Positions 62,117 through 64,000 of a DNA stretch of 64,000 nucleotides are shown here, piece by piece. The notes beneath the pieces were generated by a model. The model was not told the DNA's origin. It was given only the letters and a program-made list of their open reading frames with translations, and searched no databases. Numbering within the stretch: the stretch's first letter is position 1; each line of letters begins with the position of its first letter. This DNA is from Lentzea albida (GTDB lineage: Bacteria; Actinomycetota; Actinomycetes; Mycobacteriales; Pseudonocardiaceae), in the NCBI RefSeq assembly GCF_900111005.1, contig NZ_FOFV01000001.1:372001-436000 (forward strand), given 5' to 3'. A program made the translations under genes and the position numbers.

Positions 62117-62841
62117 GTGTCCGAACCCACGTTCCGGCAGCGGCGCCTCGGCAGAGTGCTGCAAGAACTGCGGGAGAGGGCTGGCCTCAGCCAGAAGGAG
62201 ATCGCCGACCGGCTGCACTACAACGTGCCCAAGGTCAGCCGCATCGAGAACGGCCAAGTGCCGGACTACAGCGCCTTCGAGACGATGCTCGACGTGTACG
62301 GCGTGATCGCCGACGACCAGAAGCCGTACGTCGAGATGTGGCAGCTCGCGGACGAGAAGGCCTGGTGGCACCAGTACCGGCTGGAGGACCAGGGGTACAT
62401 CAGCCTCGAGCACGACGCCGCGGTCGAGGAAGTGGGTCGAGGACCAGATCGCGATTCGAACTCGCCGAAAGCAGCGCCTTCAGGACGACAAGCCGGTCCG
62501 GTAGGTACCACGCCGTCATCACGGAGTCCGCGCTTCGCCACGCGGACCGGGAACAGCTCTCGTACATCAACGAGATGGCAGGGCTGCCCACCGTCACAGT
62601 GCAGGTCATCCTGGATTCGGTGGGCCTGCACGAGGGGTACAACGGGTCGTTCACCCTGCTGGACTTTCCCTACCCCAGCGACCCTCGTGTGCTGTAGGTC
62701 GAGCACACCGAAGGGTCGATCCACATCGAGGATCCGGCACGGGTGAAGTCCGCTACCCTGACCTTCAAGCACCTCTCGAAGCTGGCGTTGACCCCGGAGG
62801 AGTCCGCCGCGTTGATCGAGAGGTTGGCTGCCGAGAGGTAG
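62117..62841 (+). pseudogene. Broken XRE/DUF5753 regulator
   Basis: Homologous to the intact regulator at 42595 but inactivated. Residues 1-~100 read in frame from GTG at 62117 (HTH: RAGLSQKEIADRLHYNVPKV). A lesion near 62425 then loses part of DUF5753 and shifts frame: the homologous part WVEDQIAIRTRRKQ lies in another frame. A 4-nt extra sequence near 62512 shifts it again to a third frame (YHAVITESALRHADREQLSY). That frame is stopped by TAG at 62695 in the middle of the domain, after which it continues cleanly to 62841 (IERLAAER). Three lesions mean a decayed gene rather than a sequencing error, although each change is short. Confidence 0.85.
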
Positions 62842-62849
62842 GGATCGAA

Positions 62850-63029
62850 GTGTCCGTCGCGTGGCGCAAGAGCAGTCGCAGCAACAGCGGGGGCAACGGC
62901 GACTGCGTCGAGGTGGCGCTCGACAGCTCCACCGCGCTGGTGCGCGACTCCAAGAACAAGCCGTCGACCGTCGAGGTCCCCGGCTGGGGCGTGTTCCTGG
63001 ACGCCGTCAAGCGCGGCGACTTCGACTAG
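62850..63029 (+). CDS. DUF397 protein next to the broken regulator
   Basis: A 59-residue protein from GTG at 62850, found by translation: AWRKSSRSNSGGNGDCVEV, then LVRDSKN and the closing VFLDAVKRGDF helix, all typical of DUF397. It begins 9 nt after the end of the decayed DUF5753 regulator and is itself intact, so it is an orphan partner. Its stop overlaps the convergent GntR gene stop by 4 nt. Confidence 0.9.
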   Translation: MSVAWRKSSRSNSGGNGDCVEVALDSSTALVRDSKNKPSTVEVPGWGVFLDAVKRGDFD

Positions 63030-63700
63030 GCCAGGTCCGACAGCCACTGCTCGACGCCGGCCACGTGCACCGTGGACCAGCTGCGCGCGAGCTCCGGCTG
63101 GTGCGCGGCCAGCGCGTCCACGATGGCGCGGTGCTCGGCGACCGTGCGGTCCACGGCGTTCGACTGGGTGATGCCGCGCCAGATCCGCACCCGCACGGTG
63201 GGGCCTGCCAGGGTGTCGAGGAGCTGGGCCAGGTAGGCGTTGCCCGAGCACTGGGCGATGGCGCGGTGGAAGTCGAGGTCGTGCTCGACCAACTCCTCGA
63301 CGGACTTGGCGCTCTCGGCCGCGTCGCAGAGGGCGCGGAGCCTCACGATCTCGTCCGGTTCCACCCTTTGGGCGGCCATTGCGGCCGCCGCGGGCTCGAG
63401 GATGCGGCGTACTTGGAGGACCTCCAAGACGGAATCCTCGCCTCGGTGCAGGTCGAGGACGAAGGACAGAGCACCGAGCAGGTCGTCCGCGCGCAGTGAC
63501 GAGACGTACGTGCCGTCGCCCTGGCGGACGTCGAGAACGCGCACCAAGGACAGCGCCTTGACGGCCTCGCGCAGCGAGTTGCGGGACAGTCCGAGGCGTT
63601 CTGCCAGGTCAGCCTCTCGCGGGAGGCGGTCGCCGGGCTTGAGCTCGCCCGAAACGATCATCTCCTTGACGCGCAGGATCGCATCGTCGGTGACTGCCAC
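63026..63700 (-). CDS. GntR/FadR-family (FCD domain) regulator
   Basis: A 224-residue regulator. The winged helix occupies 1-75 (VKEMIVSGELKPGDRLPREA, GLSRNSLREAVKAL, VRQGDGTYV). The all-helical FCD effector domain follows, with metal-binding His/Asp candidates in EHDLDFHRAIAQCSGN and VAEHRAIVDAL. GTG at 63700 is preferred because GAGGG lies just upstream; longer frames are not family-like. It diverges from the amidohydrolase at 63890, with several candidate sites in the 190-bp spacer. Confidence 0.9.
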   Translation of the reverse strand: MAVTDDAILRVKEMIVSGELKPGDRLPREADLAERLGLSRNSLREAVKALSLVRVLDVRQGDGTYVSSLRADDLLGALSFVLDLHRGEDSVLEVLQVRRILEPAAAAMAAQRVEPDEIVRLRALCDAAESAKSVEELVEHDLDFHRAIAQCSGNAYLAQLLDTLAGPTVRVRIWRGITQSNAVDRTVAEHRAIVDALAAHQPELARSWSTVHVAGVEQWLSDLA

Positions 63701-63753
63701 AGCACCCTCAACTCGTCGTAGACCTCGGATGTCTGGTGCCCAGTATGCGCCAC

Positions 63754-63824
63754 AGATGGTCATCTTCGTGGCATGCCGGGCATTTCGGGCTTCATTCACC
63801 AACTGCTGTGTGAGATGGTTATCT
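63754..63824. promoter_or_regulatory. Pair of AGATGGTyATCT sites in the divergent spacer
   Basis: AGATGGTCATCT at 63754-63765 and AGATGGTTATCT at 63813-63824 differ at one position and are near-palindromes with TGGT. They are 59 bp apart, inside the GntR/amidohydrolase spacer, and may be regulator sites. Confidence 0.45.
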
Positions 63825-63861
63825 ACTAACGACACGTGACGAGAACCGCAGTTGTGGCCAT

Positions 63862-63877
63862 AATGGTCTGGACCATT
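63862..63877. promoter_or_regulatory. Candidate GntR/FadR operator over the amidohydrolase start region
   Basis: AATGGTC and GACCATT arms are separated by TG: a perfect inverted repeat of the TGGT...ACCA type bound by FadR-subfamily proteins. It ends two bases before the AGGAGGG ribosome site of the next gene, so a bound regulator would block transcription there. Confidence 0.65.
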
Positions 63878-63889
63878 CAAGGAGGGATC

Positions 63890-64000
63890 TTGGACGCCGT
63901 TGTCGCAGCACCGCGCGCATTGCTCGGTCGCACGATCGTCGGTCCTGCCTCGGTGCGGATCAGGGACGGCCGCATCGTCGAGGTGACCACCGGTGAAGCA
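63890..64000 (+). CDS. Amidohydrolase, probably N-acetylglucosamine-6-phosphate deacetylase, N-terminal fragment
   Basis: Only 37 residues are visible before the window ends. They show the N-terminal strand pair of metal-dependent amidohydrolases: LLGRTIVGPASVRIRDGRIVEV, in which a short GRxI strand and DGRIV occur as in NagA. NagA removes acetate from GlcNAc-6-phosphate. TTG at 63890 is favoured by AAGGAGGG upstream; an in-frame ATG at 63863 would fall inside the operator. Fit with nearby GntR control and two GlcNAc-type kinases in the window supports an amino-sugar role, but the enzyme class is a guess from little sequence. Confidence 0.5.
   Translation, partial: MDAVVAAPRALLGRTIVGPASVRIRDGRIVEVTTGEA

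Noticed and set aside
1..64000. Insertion sequences, prophage, CRISPR arrays, integrase attachment at tRNA-Thr
   Set aside because: No transposase, recombinase, phage structural gene or regular spacer array was found, and no repeat of the tRNA 3' end was noticed nearby.

Overview
The window reads as chromosomal DNA of a high-GC filamentous actinomycete, most likely of the order Pseudonocardiales (Lentzea/Saccharothrix/Lechevalieria-like; the genus is inference). Pointers are the very high third-position GC, frequent GTG starts, 4-nt stop/start overlaps, CarD next to ispD-ispF, DUF5753 helix-turn-helix regulators paired with DUF397 proteins, an AfsR/SARP-type regulator, an OtsB-GH15 fusion, a type VII secretion-like gene group and sugar ABC operons without their own ATPase.

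Layout. 1-12.3 kb: a cut-off MFS exporter, then a leftward housekeeping block (carD, ispD, ispF, cysS, rlmB) interrupted between ispF and cysS by a TIR-domain protein, a small membrane protein, a PPOX enzyme and a HAD hydrolase; a rightward lipoprotein; radA; a degenerate GC-rich repeat. 12.3-18.1 kb: trehalose metabolism (otsA, otsB-GH15 fusion), a ThrE-type exporter and tRNA-Thr(UGU). 18.1-31.4 kb: a beta-helix-like membrane protein divergent from an aldo/keto reductase, an OmpR-type two-component system facing a three-gene flavin electron-transfer module (ferric-reductase-like protein, FMN-binding protein, ApbE), an ADP-ribosylglycohydrolase, a 920-residue SARP/NB-ARC/TPR regulator and an SGNH hydrolase.

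31.4-38.4 kb: four consecutive hairpins, three of them sharing a GCCGCCG loop, followed by a leftward operon in which a ROK repressor, an ABC importer, a GH4 glycosidase and a BadF-type sugar kinase probably import, cleave and phosphorylate an amino- or beta-linked sugar. 38.4-43.4 kb: DUF3159 behind an IdeR-like box, a type VII secretion-like four-gene group (YbaB-like, EspC/WXG-like, 434-residue helical protein, PH-like membrane protein) and a DUF397/XRE pair. 43.4-47.8 kb: a compact three-gene set (aldolase-type ADH synthase, dehydroquinate synthase II, acyl-adenylating enzyme) matching the GriI/GriH route to 3-amino-4-hydroxybenzoate, with a divergent LysR gene and a perfect 24-bp palindrome in the shared promoter region.

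47.8-64 kb: a GlcNAc-kinase-like gene, a large secreted subtilase, then a nine-gene rightward operon that encodes a complete non-phosphorylative L-fucose pathway together with its ABC importer. It is followed by a convergent dapA with divergent LysR gene, a decayed XRE regulator (two frame changes and a nonsense codon) next to an intact DUF397 gene, and a GntR/FadR regulator facing the start of an amidohydrolase, probably nagA. All functional calls come from reading the sequence; no database search was possible.
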